Origin: Desulfofundulus kuznetsovii DSM 6115
GTDB taxonomy: Bacteria > Bacillota > Desulfotomaculia > Desulfotomaculales > Desulfovirgulaceae
Assembly: GCF_000214705.1 (NCBI RefSeq)
Contig: NC_015573.1
Span: 3,045,001 to 3,109,000, forward strand
Length of the DNA: 64,000 nucleotides
Direction: 5' to 3'
Shown one piece after another: positions 10,212 through 21,959 of this stretch (position 1 is its first letter; each line of letters begins with the position of its first letter). The notes below the pieces were generated by a model. It did no database searches. It was given only the letters and a program-made list of their open reading frames with translations, and was not told where the DNA came from. The position numbers and the translations under genes were made by a program.

Positions 10212-10610
10212 CTACCATACGTAGCAGATTACTTCGCCGCCCACACCCAGTTTCCGGGCCTGTTTATCGGTCATGATGCCCTTGGAGGTGGACAGGATAG
10301 CAATACCCAGGCCACCCAGCACCTTGGGGATGGAGTCCTTGCGGGCATAGACCCGGAGTCCCGGCCTGGAGATCCGTTTCAATCCGGTAATTACCCGTTT
10401 TTTGTCCGGACCGTACTTCAAATATACGCGGATGACGCCCTGCTTGCCGTCGTCAATTATTTCGTAATCCTTAATCAGGCCCTCTTCCTTGAGAATCTCG
10501 GCAATGGCCTTCTTCAGGCGGGAAGCAGGGGCCTCCACTTTATCGAGGTAAACCGTATTGGCATTGCGAATACGGGTGAGAAAGTCCGCGATCGGGTCGG
10601 TCATAACCAT
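10212..10610 (-). CDS. rpsH: 30S ribosomal protein S8
   Basis: S8, 132 residues, a central-domain 16S rRNA binder. It reads [20 protein letters not shown] and contains [20 protein letters not shown] and [20 protein letters not shown]. The start at 10610 follows a GGAAGGGGGT sequence; the longer open frame upstream only reads through rpsN out of frame. Confidence 0.99.
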   Translation of the reverse strand: MVMTDPIADFLTRIRNANTVYLDKVEAPASRLKKAIAEILKEEGLIKDYEIIDDGKQGVIRVYLKYGPDKKRVITGLKRISRPGLRVYARKDSIPKVLGGLGIAILSTSKGIMTDKQARKLGVGGEVICYVW

Positions 10611-10629
10611 GGCAATACCCCCTTCCTCT

Positions 10630-10815
10630 TTACCAGCTGGCCTTTCGAACGCCGGGAATCTCGCCGCGGTAGGCAAGAACCCGGAAACAGATGCGGCAAA
10701 TGCCGAACTTCCGCATGTACGCCCGGGGACGGCCGCAGAGCTTGCAGCGGTTATGCTGGCGCACCTTGAACTTGGGTTCGCGCATTGCCTTGGCAATCAT
10801 CGATTTTTTGGCCAC
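10630..10815 (-). CDS. rpsN: 30S ribosomal protein S14 type Z
   Basis: Short 61-residue zinc-binding S14. Two CxxC pairs are visible, [10 protein letters not shown] and [10 protein letters not shown], followed by the conserved end [13 protein letters not shown]. This is the zinc-dependent form found in most Firmicutes; a zinc-free paralog, common elsewhere in such genomes, is not in this window. Confidence 0.99.
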   Translation of the reverse strand: MAKKSMIAKAMREPKFKVRQHNRCKLCGRPRAYMRKFGICRICFRVLAYRGEIPGVRKASW

Positions 10816-10878
10816 TTGAGTCCCCCCTTATATACGATTCTTACCTGCTTTGCCATAATCGTTCGAAGCTGTTTCCGC

Positions 10879-11421
10879 TCAGGCGGCCGCAAAAGGCATG
10901 CCCAGCAGGCGCAAGAGTTCCCGCGCCTCCTCGTCGGTTTTGGCCGTGGTTACAAAGATGATGTCCATTCCCCGTACTTTATCGATCTTATCATATTCGA
11001 TTTCGGGGAAGATCAGCTGCTCCCGGACGCCCAGGCTGTAATTGCCGCGGCCGTCAAAGGACTTGGGCGAAACCCCCCGGAAATCCCGCACCCGGGGAAG
11101 GGCCACGTTGAAAAGCTTGTCGATGAACTCATACATGCGGTCCCCCCGCAGGGTTACCTTGCAGCCCACGGTCATCCCCTGGCGCACCTTAAAGGCGGCA
11201 ATGGATTTCTTGGCCCGGGTGATTACCGGACGCTGGCCGGTGATGGTGGCCAGATCGCTGACCGCCGCGTCCATGGCCTTGCTGTTATGGGTGGCCTCGC
11301 CCACCCCCATGTTGATGACCACCTTTTCCAGCCTGGGTACCTCCATCACGTTTTTATAGCCAAACTTCTGCATCATGGCCTTGACCACTTCGTTTTTATA
11401 TTTATCTTTAAGTCTCGGCAC
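10879..11421 (-). CDS. rplE: 50S ribosomal protein L5
   Basis: L5, 180 residues, binds 5S rRNA and contacts P-site tRNA. Conserved segments are [40 protein letters not shown] and [18 protein letters not shown], ending with [11 protein letters not shown]. Located between rplX and rpsN as expected. Confidence 0.99.
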   Translation of the reverse strand: MPRLKDKYKNEVVKAMMQKFGYKNVMEVPRLEKVVINMGVGEATHNSKAMDAAVSDLATITGQRPVITRAKKSIAAFKVRQGMTVGCKVTLRGDRMYEFIDKLFNVALPRVRDFRGVSPKSFDGRGNYSLGVREQLIFPEIEYDKIDKVRGMDIIFVTTAKTDEEARELLRLLGMPFAAA

Positions 11422-11438
11422 GCTTTTTCACCTGCCTT

Positions 11439-11759
11439 CTAGCCTAGTTCTTCCCCGCATTTTTTGCATACCCGCACCTTTTTGCCGTCCTCCAAAAACT
11501 TTTTGGCTATGCGGGTTGGGCTGTTGCACTTGCTGCAGACCAGCATGACGTTGGAGGCGTGGATGGGGGCTTCCTTTTCCACGATGCCTCCCTGGGGCAT
11601 GCGCGGGTTGGGCCTGGTATGGCGCTTCACGATGTTCACGCCCTCCACAATTACCCGCCCTTCAGCCGGTAATGCCGCCAGCACCTTGCCTCTTTTGCCG
11701 GCATATTTGCCGGTCAGCACCAGCACTGTATCGCCTTTGCGCACGTGTAACTTGGGCAT
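11439..11759 (-). CDS. rplX: 50S ribosomal protein L24
   Basis: L24, 106 residues, an assembly initiator with a KOW domain near the start ([20 protein letters not shown]). The segment [20 protein letters not shown] is diagnostic. The carboxy end contains a CxxC pair in [11 protein letters not shown] and another in [10 protein letters not shown], a zinc-ribbon tail seen in some Clostridia. Confidence 0.99.
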   Translation of the reverse strand: MPKLHVRKGDTVLVLTGKYAGKRGKVLAALPAEGRVIVEGVNIVKRHTRPNPRMPQGGIVEKEAPIHASNVMLVCSKCNSPTRIAKKFLEDGKKVRVCKKCGEELG

Positions 11760-11784
11760 CCTGACCCACCTCCAGCTTCCCCGG

Positions 11785-12153
11785 CTAAATTACCTCCGGA
11801 GCCAGGGAAATAATCTTCATGAAGTCCCGCTCCCGTAACTCCCGGGCCACCGGTCCGAAGATACGGGTGCCCCGGGGGCTCTTGTCGTCCTTGATAATCA
11901 CTGCCGCGTTCTCGTCAAATTTAATGTATGAACCGTCCGGGCGGCGCACTTCCTTATTGGTCCGCACGACCACCGCCCGCACCACATCGCCCTTCTTTAC
12001 AACGCCTCCGGGCGTAGCCTCCTTGACGGAACATATGATTTCATCTCCCAGACTGGCATAACGGCGCATGCTGCCGCCGAGCACGCGAATGCACATTAAA
12101 CGGCGGGCACCGGTGTTGTCGGCGACGTTGAGCATTGACTGTACCTGGATCAT
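11785..12153 (-). CDS. rplN: 50S ribosomal protein L14
   Basis: L14, 122 residues, at the subunit interface. It begins [20 protein letters not shown] and contains [20 protein letters not shown] and [20 protein letters not shown], all highly conserved. Confidence 0.99.
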   Translation of the reverse strand: MIQVQSMLNVADNTGARRLMCIRVLGGSMRRYASLGDEIICSVKEATPGGVVKKGDVVRAVVVRTNKEVRRPDGSYIKFDENAAVIIKDDKSPRGTRIFGPVARELRERDFMKIISLAPEVI

Positions 12154-12182
12154 CGGCTTTAACCTCCCTTCGCAAGGGTTTA

Positions 12183-12446
12183 TTAAATCCGTTCAGCCCG
12201 TTCCAGGATTTCAACCACCCGCCAGCGCTTTTCTTTCGAAAGGGGCCGGGTTTCCATAATGCGCACCTTGTCCCCGACGCGGCAGGCATTTTCCTCGTCA
12301 TGGGCTTTAAACTTCTTGGTCTTGCGAATGGTGCGCTGGTAGAGGGGGTGCCGCACCAGGGTTTCCACCGCCACCACTACCGTTTTGTCCATTTTATCGC
12401 TAACCACGCGGCCCGTCCGGACTTTGCGCTGCTTACGAACTTCCAC
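12183..12446 (-). CDS. rpsQ: 30S ribosomal protein S17
   Basis: S17, 87 residues, an OB-fold 16S rRNA binder. The core reads [20 protein letters not shown] and [20 protein letters not shown], with the family end [15 protein letters not shown]. It lies between rpmC and rplN. Confidence 0.99.
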   Translation of the reverse strand: MEVRKQRKVRTGRVVSDKMDKTVVVAVETLVRHPLYQRTIRKTKKFKAHDEENACRVGDKVRIMETRPLSKEKRWRVVEILERAERI

Positions 12447-12464
12447 CTCGTGACTCCCCTTTCG

Positions 12465-12668
12465 TTAGGCCCGCCGGATGCCCAGCTCCCGCTCCCGGAG
12501 CACAGTCTTTAAACGGGCAATGTTCCGGCGCACTTCCCTGATTTTCATGGGGTTATCCAGCTGGTTGGTAGCCAGTTGGAACCGCAGCTTGAAAAGTTCA
12601 TCCTTGGAATCGTCCAGCTTCTTGACCAGCTCCTCATCGGATAGTTCCCGCAAATCCTTAGCCTTCAT
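12465..12668 (-). CDS. rpmC: 50S ribosomal protein L29
   Basis: L29, 67 residues, near the tunnel exit. It begins [20 protein letters not shown] and ends [19 protein letters not shown]. The ATG at 12668 lies inside the last codons of rplP, an 11-bp overlap that suggests coupled translation; longer in-frame starts do not fit the family. Confidence 0.98.
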   Translation of the reverse strand: MKAKDLRELSDEELVKKLDDSKDELFKLRFQLATNQLDNPMKIREVRRNIARLKTVLRERELGIRRA

Positions 12669-13086
12669 TTGCCTCACTCCCACGTTTGACAAACTTTGTT
12701 TTAATGGGCAGCTTGTGAGAGGCCAGGCGCATGGCTTCCCGGGCCACCTCCTCGTCAATACCGGCCAGCTCAAACAAAATCCGCCCGGGTTTGACGACCG
12801 CCACCCAGTACTCGGGAGCACCTTTACCGCTGCCCATCCGGGTTTCGGCAGGCTTGGCGGTAATCGGCCGGTCCGGGAATATCCTGATCCACACCTTCCC
12901 GCCCCGGCGAATGTAACGGGTCATGGCAATACGGGCGGCCTCAATTTGACGGCTGGTAATCCAGGCCGGCTCCAGGGCCATCAGCCCGTACTCGCCAAAG
13001 TGTACCTCCGTACCCCCCTTGGCCCTGCCGCTCAGATCCCTTACACGGTGCTGTTTACGATATTTAACCCTCTTGGGCATGAGCAT
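12658..13086 (-). CDS. rplP: 50S ribosomal protein L16
   Basis: L16, 142 residues, near the A-site tRNA elbow. It shows [40 protein letters not shown] and [20 protein letters not shown]. The start MLMPKRV at 13086 follows AAGGAGGAG; an alternative ATG at 13080 would have too long a spacing. It overlaps the end of rpsC by 23 bp. Confidence 0.98.
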   Translation of the reverse strand: MLMPKRVKYRKQHRVRDLSGRAKGGTEVHFGEYGLMALEPAWITSRQIEAARIAMTRYIRRGGKVWIRIFPDRPITAKPAETRMGSGKGAPEYWVAVVKPGRILFELAGIDEEVAREAMRLASHKLPIKTKFVKRGSEANEG

Positions 13087-13753
13087 AGGCCTTCTCTCCT
13101 CCTTGACCGGCAGCAGCCTTGGCCTCCGGCAGCACTTCTCCCTTGTAAATCCATACCTTTACGCCGATCTTGCCGTAAGTGGTGTCCGCCTCCGCAAAGC
13201 CGTAATCGATATCCGCCCGCAGGGTGTGCAGGGGTACCTTGCCCTCGCTGTACCACTCGGTACGGGCAATCTCCGCCCCGGCCAGCCGGCCGCTGACGGA
13301 AACCTTGATCCCCCTGGCGCCCATTTTCATGGCCCGCGACACGGCCTGTTTCATGGCACGCCGGAAGGCAACCCGCTTTTCGATCTGGGCGGCCACGTTC
13401 TCCGCCACCAGCTGGGCGTCCAGCTCGGGCACTTTGATTTCCACTATGTTCACGTGTACCTGCTTGCCCGTCATTTTTTCCAGTTCCCGGCGCAGGTTTT
13501 CCACTTCCGCACCGCCCCGGCCGATGACAATCCCCGGTTTGGCCGTATAAATGCTGATGCGGATGCGGTTGGCCGCCCGTTCAATGGTAATGCGGGAGAT
13601 GCCGGCGGCATAAAGCTTTTGCTTGATATATCTGCGGATCTTCACATCTTCTAAAAGCAGGTTGGCAAAATTCTTCTTATCGGCAAACCATTTGGCGTCC
13701 CAGTCTTTGATAATGCCAATGCGCAACCCTTTGGGATGTACCTTCTGGCCCAC
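13064..13753 (-). CDS. rpsC: 30S ribosomal protein S3
   Basis: S3, 229 residues, mRNA entry tunnel of the small subunit. It begins [20 protein letters not shown] from a GTG start, and the KH domain shows [20 protein letters not shown]. The carboxy domain includes [20 protein letters not shown] and [14 protein letters not shown]. The tail is a short low-complexity extension overlapping rplP. Confidence 0.99.
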   Translation of the reverse strand: MGQKVHPKGLRIGIIKDWDAKWFADKKNFANLLLEDVKIRRYIKQKLYAAGISRITIERAANRIRISIYTAKPGIVIGRGGAEVENLRRELEKMTGKQVHVNIVEIKVPELDAQLVAENVAAQIEKRVAFRRAMKQAVSRAMKMGARGIKVSVSGRLAGAEIARTEWYSEGKVPLHTLRADIDYGFAEADTTYGKIGVKVWIYKGEVLPEAKAAAGQGGEKAYAHAQEG

Positions 13754-13768
13754 ACTACTCCTCCTTTT

Positions 13769-14104
13769 CTATTCCTTTTCCTTGACCACCACAGTGATGT
13801 GGCTGGTCCGCCTGCGCAGCAGGTCCGCCCGGCCCATGGCCCGGGCCTGGTAACGCTTCCAGGTGGGACCCTGATCCACATAAGCCGCCGCAATATAGAG
13901 ATTATCGGGATTCATATCGTAGTTGTGTTCGGCGTTGGCCGCAGCCGACTTAATTACCTTGGCCACCGGAACCGCGGCCCTTTTAGGCGTAAACTTCAGG
14001 ATGGCCAGCGCCTCACGCACATCCTTCCCCCGGATGAGATCCACCACCTGGCGCACCTTGCGGGGCGAAATGCGCACGTACCTGGCCACTGCTCTGGCTT
14101 CCAT
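13769..14104 (-). CDS. rplV: 50S ribosomal protein L22
   Basis: L22, 111 residues from the ATG at 14104, lining the exit tunnel. It begins [20 protein letters not shown] and contains [20 protein letters not shown] and [26 protein letters not shown] is 7 bases upstream of this ATG, so it is preferred over a TTG two codons earlier. Confidence 0.98.
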   Translation of the reverse strand: MEARAVARYVRISPRKVRQVVDLIRGKDVREALAILKFTPKRAAVPVAKVIKSAAANAEHNYDMNPDNLYIAAAYVDQGPTWKRYQARAMGRADLLRRRTSHITVVVKEKE

Positions 14105-14124
14105 CCCCAAACCCTCCTTAATGA

Positions 14125-14409
14125 TTACTTCAGGGCCGTGGATCTTTCGGTGTGGGCACCGTGACCCCGGAACAACCGGGTGGGAGCAAACTCACCCAGC
14201 TTATGCCCCACCATGTCTTCGGTAATATATATGGGAACGTGTTTCCGGCCGTCGTGTACGGCAATGGTATGACCGATCATCTGCGGGAAAATGGTCGAAC
14301 GGCGGGACCAGGTCTTGATGACCCGCTTTTCCCCTTTAGCGTTCATTTCCTCGATTTTTTTCAATAGCTTCGGATCGCAGTAAGGGCCCTTTTTTAAAGA
14401 ACGTCCCAT
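14125..14409 (-). CDS. rpsS: 30S ribosomal protein S19
   Basis: S19, 94 residues, in the head of the small subunit. It reads [20 protein letters not shown] and contains [20 protein letters not shown] and [20 protein letters not shown], which are invariant family segments. Confidence 0.99.
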   Translation of the reverse strand: MGRSLKKGPYCDPKLLKKIEEMNAKGEKRVIKTWSRRSTIFPQMIGHTIAVHDGRKHVPIYITEDMVGHKLGEFAPTRLFRGHGAHTERSTALK

Positions 14410-14437
14410 CGCCTTTTCACCTACCTCCTTCCGGCTG

Positions 14438-15262
14438 CTACTTCGCCCTTCTCTTGATGATCAGGCGATCGCTGGGCTTTTTCCTGCGCGTACGGGCGCC
14501 CAGGGCCGGCTTGCCCCAGGGAGTAACCGGGTTACGGCCAATGGGGGAACGGCCTTCACCGCCGCCGTGGGGGTGATCCACCGGGTTCATGACCACACCG
14601 CGCACGGTCGGCCTGATGCCCAGCCAGCGCGAGCGGCCGGCTTTACCGATGGTGATGTTTTCATGCTCCACATTGCCCACCTGGCCGATGGTGGCCCGGC
14701 AATCCAGAAGAAGCAGCCGCATTTCGCCCGAAGGCATGCGAATGTGGGCATACTTGCCTTCCTTGGCCATAACCTGGGCCGCCGCACCCGCCGAGCGCAC
14801 CAGCTGTCCGCCGCCGCCCGGATACAGCTCCAGGTTGTGCACCAGGGTACCCACCGGGATATTCCGCAGGGGCAGCGCGTTGCCCACCTTGATGTCGGCG
14901 TCGGGACCCGATACCACCGTCATGCCCACTTCCAGCCCCACGGGAGCCAGGATGTAGCGTTTTTCCCCGTCGGCATAGTGCAACAGGGCAATACGGGCCG
15001 AACGGTTGGGATCGTATTCAATGCTGGCCACTTTGGCCGGGATGCCGTCCTTATCCCGTTTGAAGTCAATGATCCGGTACATGCGCTTGTGGCCGCCGCC
15101 CCGGTGCCTTACGGTAATCCTGCCCTGGAAATTGCGGCCGGCCTTTTTCCTCAGCGGCGCCAGCAGGGATTTTTCCGGTTCGGTTTTGGTGATTTCATCA
15201 AAGGTCGCTACGGTGACAAACCGCCGCCCGGGAGATGTCGGCTTGAACTTTTTAATACCCAA
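14438..15262 (-). CDS. rplB: 50S ribosomal protein L2
   Basis: L2, 274 residues, close to the peptidyl transferase centre. The segment [20 protein letters not shown] contains the conserved histidine region. The start is a TTG at 15262 giving the standard beginning [23 protein letters not shown] lies 8 bases upstream. The frame is open further upstream, but that part is not L2-like. Confidence 0.99.
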   Translation of the reverse strand: MGIKKFKPTSPGRRFVTVATFDEITKTEPEKSLLAPLRKKAGRNFQGRITVRHRGGGHKRMYRIIDFKRDKDGIPAKVASIEYDPNRSARIALLHYADGEKRYILAPVGLEVGMTVVSGPDADIKVGNALPLRNIPVGTLVHNLELYPGGGGQLVRSAGAAAQVMAKEGKYAHIRMPSGEMRLLLLDCRATIGQVGNVEHENITIGKAGRSRWLGIRPTVRGVVMNPVDHPHGGGEGRSPIGRNPVTPWGKPALGARTRRKKPSDRLIIKRRAK

Positions 15263-15316
15263 CTGGTTTCCCTCCTTCCAGAATAAACCGCCCACCCGAA
15301 TGGGGGGAGGGAAGCT

Positions 15317-15604
15317 TTACACACCCTCAAAGAGTTCGATCTTATCCCCTTTCCGCAGGGTGACGATGGCTTTCTTGACGTCGGGGCGGCGACCAACGAC
15401 ATTCCGCACCCGTTTTGTTTTCCCTTTAACCCGCATGGTGTTTACCTTTTCCACTTTCACCTTGAACAGTTCTTCTACCGCTCTCTTGATTTCCACCTTA
15501 TTGGCATGGGGATCGACGATAAAAGTGTATTTGTTGTCGGCCAGCAGGGACATGCTCTTCTCCGTAATTACCGGCCGCTTTAAAATATCCCGGGGGTTTT
15601 TCAC
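15317..15604 (-). CDS. rplW: 50S ribosomal protein L23
   Basis: L23, 95 residues, at the tunnel exit where trigger factor and SRP dock. It begins with [20 protein letters not shown] and contains [20 protein letters not shown] and the basic loop [20 protein letters not shown]. Its ATG overlaps the rplD stop in an ATGA arrangement. Confidence 0.99.
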   Translation of the reverse strand: MKNPRDILKRPVITEKSMSLLADNKYTFIVDPHANKVEIKRAVEELFKVKVEKVNTMRVKGKTKRVRNVVGRRPDVKKAIVTLRKGDKIELFEGV

Positions 15605-16227
15605 CGGGCCAGCACCTCCTGGACCCTGGCCACCGCGTCCTTCGTTATGACCAGCGTATTATGGGCCAACAGGTCGTACACATTAAGACCATCGGCGGCC
15701 ATGGGTTTAATACCGGGGATATTCCGGGCCGACTTGATCACGTTTTCCTCCCGGTCGGCAGTAACCACCAGGGCCTTGTCATTTACCTTGAGGTTCCCCA
15801 AAATGCGCACCATATCCTTGGTGCGGGGCTGTTCCAGCTTCAGGTCTTCCAGAACCACAATTTTGCCGTCCTGCACCTTGGCCGACAGGGCGGACTTCAT
15901 GGCCAGGCGCCGCACCTTACGGGGCAACCGGTAACTGTAGTCCCGGGGATGGGGACCAAAGACTATGCCGCCCTTCCGCCAGAGGGGGGAACGGATGCTG
16001 CCGTGACGGGCACGGCCGGTACCTTTCTGGCGCCAGGGTTTGCGTCCGCCGCCCCGGACCTCGGCACGGGTCTTGGTATCATGGGTTCCCAGACGGCGCC
16101 CGGCCAGTTGCCAGACTACGGCATCGTGCAGCACGGACATATGCACGGGAACGCCGAATACATCGTCCCGCAAATGGATTTCGCCCACCTGGTCCCCGTT
16201 GATATTGTAAACGGCAACTGTAGGCAT
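15601..16227 (-). CDS. rplD: 50S ribosomal protein L4
   Basis: L4, 208 residues, with an extended loop into the exit tunnel: [20 protein letters not shown] and [20 protein letters not shown] are diagnostic. The globular carboxy domain ends [17 protein letters not shown]. In other bacteria L4 can repress the S10 operon; no such leader was recognised here. Confidence 0.99.
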   Translation of the reverse strand: MPTVAVYNINGDQVGEIHLRDDVFGVPVHMSVLHDAVVWQLAGRRLGTHDTKTRAEVRGGGRKPWRQKGTGRARHGSIRSPLWRKGGIVFGPHPRDYSYRLPRKVRRLAMKSALSAKVQDGKIVVLEDLKLEQPRTKDMVRILGNLKVNDKALVVTADREENVIKSARNIPGIKPMAADGLNVYDLLAHNTLVITKDAVARVQEVLAR

Positions 16228-16256
16228 AACGCTTTCCTCCTTCCGGTGCCTGGTTA

Positions 16257-16886
16257 CTAGCGGGCCTTAACGGTTTCCTTAACCAGCAAAAGACCCCCGC
16301 GGGGGCCAGGGACAGATCCTTTCACGGCCAGAAGATTTCTCTCGGGGTCCACCCGCACTACTTCCAGGTTTTGCACCGTTACCCGCTCCACACCGTAATG
16401 TCCGGGCAACTTTCTTCCTTTGAAAACCCGGGCCGGTCCTTTCGCTCCCAGGGAACCGGGCCGCCGGTGGTATTTGGAACCGTGGGCCATGGGTCCCCGG
16501 TGAAAGCCGTGGCGTTTAATGCCGCCTGCAAAACCACGGCCCCTGGATGTACCGACCACATCCACCCTTTCACCGGCGGCAAAGACATCGGCCTTAATTT
16601 CCTGCCCCACCTGGTAATCTTCCACATTTTCCACGCGCAATTCCCGCAGAAAACGCAAAGGCCGCACGCCGGCTTTAGCAAAATGCCCTTTCAAGGGTTT
16701 GTTGACCAAACGCTCGGGCTTTTCGCCAAAACCCAGCTGGATCGCACTGTATCCGTCCCGCTCGGGGGTTTTCTTTTGCACCACTATGCAGGGACCGGCT
16801 TCGATAACTGTAACGGGAATGGCCTGCCCGGCATCATTGAAAATCTGGGTCATGCCGACTTTACGGCCGAGGATGCCCTTGGGCAT
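16257..16886 (-). CDS. rplC: 50S ribosomal protein L3
   Basis: L3, 209 residues, a primary assembly protein. It begins [20 protein letters not shown]; the extended arm includes [20 protein letters not shown] and [22 protein letters not shown] lies 10 bases before the ATG at 16886; a GTG four codons upstream overlaps that sequence and is unlikely. Confidence 0.99.
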   Translation of the reverse strand: MPKGILGRKVGMTQIFNDAGQAIPVTVIEAGPCIVVQKKTPERDGYSAIQLGFGEKPERLVNKPLKGHFAKAGVRPLRFLRELRVENVEDYQVGQEIKADVFAAGERVDVVGTSRGRGFAGGIKRHGFHRGPMAHGSKYHRRPGSLGAKGPARVFKGRKLPGHYGVERVTVQNLEVVRVDPERNLLAVKGSVPGPRGGLLLVKETVKAR

Positions 16887-16901
16887 GGTCCTTAGCACCT
16901 C

Positions 16902-17210
16902 CTAAAGCTTGATTTCAATGTCCACCCCGGCAGGCAGATCCAGGCGCATTAAGGCGTCCACGGTTTTAGGCGTGGGTTCCAGGATATCAATCAGGCGCTT
17001 GTGCGTCCGTATCTCAAACTGCTCCCGCGAGTCCTTGTTGACGTGGGGTGAACGCAAAATGGTGTAAATATTTTTCTCCGTGGGCAGAGGAATAGGGCCG
17101 GCTACCTGGGCGCCGGTGCGCCGGGCGGTCTCCACAATCTTCTGGGCCGACTGATCCAGCATGTGGTGATCGTAGGCCTTGAGCCGGATGCGAATCTTTT
17201 GCTTTTTCAA
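16902..17210 (-). CDS. rpsJ: 30S ribosomal protein S10
   Basis: S10 (NusE), 102 residues, also a transcription antitermination partner of NusB and NusG. It contains [40 protein letters not shown] and [20 protein letters not shown]. The start is a TTG at 17210 ([10 protein letters not shown]) behind AAGGAGGT. It is separated from tuf by 115 bp carrying an intergenic inverted repeat. Confidence 0.98.
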   Translation of the reverse strand: MKKQKIRIRLKAYDHHMLDQSAQKIVETARRTGAQVAGPIPLPTEKNIYTILRSPHVNKDSREQFEIRTHKRLIDILEPTPKTVDALMRLDLPAGVDIEIKL

Positions 17211-17255
17211 GGGTCTACCTCCTTTCAAACCCGGCAAAGAGGTTTTCGTAAATAT

Positions 17256-17314
17256 GAGAAGTGGGATGTGGGATGCTTTCCATTACTGGCCCCACTTTCC
17301 ACTTCCCACTTCTC
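17256..17314. repeat. GAAGT-type intergenic inverted repeat, copy 1
   Basis: An imperfect inverted repeat between tuf and rpsJ. The left arm is GAGAAGTGGGATGTGGGA and the right arm is CCACTTCCCACTTCTC, so one strand is purine-rich and the other pyrimidine-rich. Two longer copies with the same GAAGT/ACTTC vocabulary occur between the tRNA genes at 34,516-34,622 and 34,952-35,061. It has no U-tract, so it is not a normal terminator. Confidence 0.7.
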
Positions 17315-17325
17315 GTTCCAGCTGG

Positions 17326-18528
17326 CTACTCGATAATCTGGGTGACCACGCCGGCTCCGACGGTACGGCCACCTTCCCGGATGGCGAAGCGCAGCCCTTC
17401 TTCAATGGCAATGGGGGTGATCAGCTTGATCTCCAGCCGAACGTTGTCCCCGGGCATCACCATCTCCACACCTTCAGGCAGCGTTATCGTCCCCGTCACG
17501 TCCGTCGTCCGGAAGTAAAACTGCGGCCGGTACCCGTTAAAGAACGGCGTGTGCCGCCCACCTTCTTCCTTCGTCAGCACGTATACTTCCGCGCTGAAGT
17601 GGGTGTGCGGCTTGATGCTCCCGGGCTTCGCCAGCACCATCCCCCGCTCCACTTCCTTACGCTCGATACCCCGCAGCAGACACCCAATGTTGTCCCCAGC
17701 TTCCCCACGGTCCAGGATCTTCCGGAACATCTCCACTCCCGTGACCACCGTCTTCTTCGGCTTTTCCATCAAACCCACGATCTCTACTTCGTCGCCCACC
17801 TTCACCGTGCCACGCTCTACACGCCCCGTCACCACCGTACCGCGACCGGTGATGCTGAACACGTCCTCTATGGGCATCAGGAAGGGCTTGTCAATGTCAC
17901 GCTGCGGTGTCGGAATGTATTCGTCCACCGCGTCCATCAGTTCCCAGATCGATTTGCACCATTCGCACTCCCGCTTCCCGCAGCCGCATTCCAGTGCCTT
18001 CAACGCCGAACCGGTGATCACCGGTACGTCGTCCCCGGGAAATTCGTAGGTGGACAGAAGTTCCCGCACTTCCATCTCCACCAGTTCCAGAAGTTCCGCG
18101 TCGTCCACCATGTCCGCCTTGTTCATGTACACCACAATGTAGGGCACACCCACCTGCCGGGCCAGCAATATGTGCTCCCGCGTCTGGGGCATGGGACCGT
18201 CCGCCGCCGATACCACCAGAATCGCACCGTCCATCTGGGCCGCACCCGTGATCATGTTCTTCACGTAGTCCGCGTGACCCGGACAGTCCACGTGGGCATA
18301 GTGCCTCTTCTCCGTCTCGTATTCCACGTGGGCCGTGTTAATGGTAATCCCCCGCTCCCGCTCTTCCGGAGCGTTGTCGATCTCTTCGTATTTCTTCACC
18401 TGCGCCTTGCCCACCGTGGCCAGCACCGTGGTGATGGCTGCCGTCAAAGTGGTCTTCCCGTGGTCAACGTGTCCAATGGTCCCTACGTTTACGTGGGGTT
18501 TCGTCCGCTCAAATTTGGCCTTGGCCAT
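17326..18528 (-). CDS. tuf: Elongation factor Tu (copy 1)
   Basis: EF-Tu, 400 residues, delivers aminoacyl-tRNA to the ribosome. G-motifs are [10 protein letters not shown], the switch segment [24 protein letters not shown] and [10 protein letters not shown] short insertion with cysteines ([13 protein letters not shown], near residue 185) is present in domain 1. It lies 60 bp downstream of fusA in the str operon. The protein is identical to the second copy at 33,064-34,266 except for Lys versus Arg in the segment VGKAQVKK. Confidence 0.99.
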   Translation of the reverse strand: MAKAKFERTKPHVNVGTIGHVDHGKTTLTAAITTVLATVGKAQVKKYEEIDNAPEERERGITINTAHVEYETEKRHYAHVDCPGHADYVKNMITGAAQMDGAILVVSAADGPMPQTREHILLARQVGVPYIVVYMNKADMVDDAELLELVEMEVRELLSTYEFPGDDVPVITGSALKALECGCGKRECEWCKSIWELMDAVDEYIPTPQRDIDKPFLMPIEDVFSITGRGTVVTGRVERGTVKVGDEVEIVGLMEKPKKTVVTGVEMFRKILDRGEAGDNIGCLLRGIERKEVERGMVLAKPGSIKPHTHFSAEVYVLTKEEGGRHTPFFNGYRPQFYFRTTDVTGTITLPEGVEMVMPGDNVRLEIKLITPIAIEEGLRFAIREGGRTVGAGVVTQIIE

Positions 18529-18588
18529 GACATTAGATCCTCCTTATCCAGCATATAGTTTTGTAGGCAGCAAATGTGGGTGCGGCCT

Positions 18589-20664
18589 TTATCCCCGCCG
18601 CCGGGCAATAATTGCTTCAGCCATTGACGGAGGTACCTCCTCGTAATGACTGAACTGCATGGTATAGGTACCCCGCCCCTGGGTGCGCGAACGCAGATCC
18701 GTGGCGTAGCCGAACATCTCGGCCAGGGGGACATAAGCATGGATCACCTGGGCATTACCCCGCCGCTCCATCTCTTCAATCCGTCCGCGACGGGCGTTAA
18801 GGTCCCCGATTACATCCCCCATGTACTCCTCCATGACCACCACTTCCACCTTCATAACCGGTTCCAGCAGCACCGGTTTGGCCTTTTGCGCCCCGTTTTT
18901 GAAGGCGATGGAACCGGCAATCTTAAAGGCCATTTCCGAGGAGTCCACTTCATGGTAGGAGCCGTCCACCAGGGTTACCCGTACGTCCACTACCGGGTAC
19001 CCGGCCAGGACACCGTTTTCCATGGCTTCCTTGACGCCGGCATCGATGGCCGGGATGTATTCCTTGGGCACCACACCGCCGACAATCTTGCTGACAAACT
19101 CGTAACCGGCGCCCCGCTCCAGAGGCTCGATTTCCAGAACCACATGGCCGTACTGGCCGCGGCCGCCGGTCTGCCGGATGAACTTGCCTTCGGCCTTGAC
19201 CTTTTCCCTGATGGTCTCCTTGTAGGCCACCTGGGGGCGTCCCACATTGGCCTCGACCTTAAACTCCCGCATCAGGCGGTCGACGATAATCTCCAGGTGC
19301 AGCTCGCCCATGCCGGAAATAATGGTCTGGCCCGTTTCCGGATCGGTATGCATCCTGAAGGTGGGGTCCTCTTCGGCCAGCTTGGAGAGAGCCGCGCCCA
19401 TTTTGTCCTGGTCGGCCTTGGTCTTGGGCTCGATGGCCACGGAAATCACCGGCTCGGGGAAATCCATGGACTCCAGGACGATGGGGTGTTTTTCATCGCA
19501 CAGGGTATCCCCCGTGGTGGTTTCCTTCAAGCCCACCGCGGCCACAATGTCCCCGGCATAAGCCTCATCTATTTCCTCCCGGTGGTTGGCATGCATGCGC
19601 AAAATGCGCCCGATGCGTTCCCGCCGGTTTTTGGTGGAGTTATAAACATAGGAGCCAGAAGTTACCTTACCCGAGTATACCCGGAAAAAGGTCAGTTTAC
19701 CCACATAAGGATCGGCCATGATCTTAAAGGCCAGGGCCGAAAATGGTTCATCGTCCCTGGCCACCCGCTTATCCTCCACCCCGGTTTCGGGGTTGAGACC
19801 TCGGATGGCCGGTATGTCCGTCGGTGCCGGAAGGAAGTCGACAATGGCATCCAGAAGGGGCTGTACACCCTTGTTTTTGAAGGAGGAGCCGCACAGCACC
19901 GGGATCATCTTCACGGCCAGAGTGGCTTTGCGGATGCCCCGCTTGATCTCCTCTTCAGTCAGTTCTTCGCCTTCCAGATACTTGATCATCAATTCCTCAT
20001 CGGACTCGGCCACTGCTTCCAAAAGCTTTTCCCGGTATTCGGCCACCAGTTCACGCATTTCCTCCGGGATGGCCGTCTCCTTGCTGCGCGTGCCCAGATC
20101 ATCAACATAAATAATGGCCTTGTTACGGATCAGATCTACCACACCGGCAAAGCTGTCCTCGGCGCCTATGGGGAGCTGGATGGCCACCGGGTTGGCTCCC
20201 AGCCGTTCCCGGATCATGGACATGCTGCGGAAGAAATCCGCGCCGACCCGGTCCATCTTATTAATGTAAGCAATCCGCGGTACACCGTACTTGTCGGCCT
20301 GGCGCCACACGGTCTCCGACTGGGGCTCCACGCCGCCCACGGAACAGAAGATGGCCACGGCCCCATCAAGCACCCGCAGGGAGCGTTCTACTTCCACAGT
20401 AAAGTCCACGTGCCCAGGCGTGTCGATAATGTTAATACAATGATCCCGCCACTGGCAGCTGGTGGCAGCGGAGGTAATGGTAATGCCCCGTTCCTGCTCC
20501 TGCACCATCCAGTCCATGGTGGCAGCCCCGTCATGAACTTCACCCATTTTGTGCACACGGCCGGTATAAAAAAGAATCCGTTCGGTGGTGGTGGTCTTGC
20601 CGGCATCAATGTGGGCCATTATACCGATGTTGCGTGTTCTTTCCAGTGGAAATTGCCGTGCCAT
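18589..20664 (-). CDS. fusA: Elongation factor G
   Basis: EF-G, 691 residues, the translocase GTPase. It begins with the P-loop region [20 protein letters not shown] and shows [33 protein letters not shown] and [10 protein letters not shown]. Domain IV contains [18 protein letters not shown]. Length is normal and no paralog lies in the window. Located between rpsG and tuf. Confidence 0.99.
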   Translation of the reverse strand: MARQFPLERTRNIGIMAHIDAGKTTTTERILFYTGRVHKMGEVHDGAATMDWMVQEQERGITITSAATSCQWRDHCINIIDTPGHVDFTVEVERSLRVLDGAVAIFCSVGGVEPQSETVWRQADKYGVPRIAYINKMDRVGADFFRSMSMIRERLGANPVAIQLPIGAEDSFAGVVDLIRNKAIIYVDDLGTRSKETAIPEEMRELVAEYREKLLEAVAESDEELMIKYLEGEELTEEEIKRGIRKATLAVKMIPVLCGSSFKNKGVQPLLDAIVDFLPAPTDIPAIRGLNPETGVEDKRVARDDEPFSALAFKIMADPYVGKLTFFRVYSGKVTSGSYVYNSTKNRRERIGRILRMHANHREEIDEAYAGDIVAAVGLKETTTGDTLCDEKHPIVLESMDFPEPVISVAIEPKTKADQDKMGAALSKLAEEDPTFRMHTDPETGQTIISGMGELHLEIIVDRLMREFKVEANVGRPQVAYKETIREKVKAEGKFIRQTGGRGQYGHVVLEIEPLERGAGYEFVSKIVGGVVPKEYIPAIDAGVKEAMENGVLAGYPVVDVRVTLVDGSYHEVDSSEMAFKIAGSIAFKNGAQKAKPVLLEPVMKVEVVVMEEYMGDVIGDLNARRGRIEEMERRGNAQVIHAYVPLAEMFGYATDLRSRTQGRGTYTMQFSHYEEVPPSMAEAIIARRRG

Positions 20665-20676
20665 ATTTTCACCCCC

Positions 20677-21150
<474 letters not shown>

Positions 21151-21224
21151 CTACCCCCCTTTAACCGGAAGTATAACCTTTCCTGCCAAACTTAAAACTA
21201 CCGGCCCAACCAGCCGGCGGTTAA

Positions 21225-21599
21225 TCATTTCTTCGGGCGCTTGGCGCCATACTTGGAACGGCCCCGGTTGCGGTTCTGCACACCGGCACAATCCAGGGCA
21301 CCCCTGATAATATGGTAGCGGACACCGGGCAGGTCCTTCACCCGGCCGCCCCGCACTAATACCACCGAGTGTTCCTGTAGATTATGCCCGATCCCCGGAA
21401 TATAGGAGGTTACCTCGATCCCGTTGGTAAGCCTTACCCGCGCCACCTTGCGCAGGGCGGAGTTAGGCTTCTTCGGGGTTGTGGTGTAAACCCTGGTGCA
21501 TACTCCCCGCTTTTGCGGGCTTCCCTTGAGCGCGGGGGCTGAGGACTTTTGGGTCACCTTCTCCCGGCCCTTGCGGACCAGCTGGCTGATGGTCGGCAT
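21225..21599 (-). CDS. rpsL: 30S ribosomal protein S12
   Basis: S12, 124 residues, at the decoding centre. Conserved [20 protein letters not shown] and [20 protein letters not shown] are intact, with the lysines that mutate to streptomycin resistance in other bacteria in their wild-type state. It begins [15 protein letters not shown]. Confidence 0.99.
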   Translation of the reverse strand: MPTISQLVRKGREKVTQKSSAPALKGSPQKRGVCTRVYTTTPKKPNSALRKVARVRLTNGIEVTSYIPGIGHNLQEHSVVLVRGGRVKDLPGVRYHIIRGALDCAGVQNRNRGRSKYGAKRPKK

Positions 21600-21663
21600 G
21601 CTGCTACACCTCCTTCCTCCAGATTATCGGACATAACCACGGCCACCCCTGTTGAAGCGGCGG

Positions 21664-21915
21664 TTAATCTTCGATAACCGCCGCCGAGGCACAACCCACT
21701 TCGATGTGGCAGGCTTTGCCCAGTTGGGACATGGAATCCACCTCAACCAGGGGTATGTCTTTGGCGCGACAGGCCTGGATAATGGGATCAATGATATGCC
21801 GCTCCGCGTTCATGGCCACGTAAACTACTTTTGCCTGCCCTCGATTAATGGCTTTCATGGTCTGCTTGGAGCCTACCATCTTCTTGCGGGCGTTGGATAA
21901 CCGGGCCAAGGGCAT
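21664..21915 (-). CDS. L7Ae-family ribosome-associated protein
   Basis: An 83-residue L7Ae/L30e/S12e-type protein at the position between rpoC and rpsL where Bacillus carries ybxF (rplGB). L7Ae proteins bind kink-turn RNA. It reads MPLARLSNARKKMVGSKQTM, then GQAKVVYVAMNAE, CRAKDIPLVEVDSMSQLGKA and HIEVGCASAAVI. The start at 21915 has GGGGGGAG five bases upstream; an in-frame upstream start would extend into the rpoC end region and is unlikely. Exact function is not settled even in Bacillus. Confidence 0.92.
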   Translation of the reverse strand: MPLARLSNARKKMVGSKQTMKAINRGQAKVVYVAMNAERHIIDPIIQACRAKDIPLVEVDSMSQLGKACHIEVGCASAAVIED

Positions 21916-21959
21916 GAGCTCTCCCCCCAGAGAAATCCAGACACTCTCATATCTTAACA

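Noticed and set aside
9585-10769. 394-codon plus-strand open frame opposite rplF and rpsH
   Set aside because: Antisense shadow of ribosomal genes with no recognisable motif.
17256-17314. Rho-independent terminator between tuf and rpsJ
   Set aside because: The hairpin lacks a U-tract on either strand and belongs to a repeat family found between tRNA genes.
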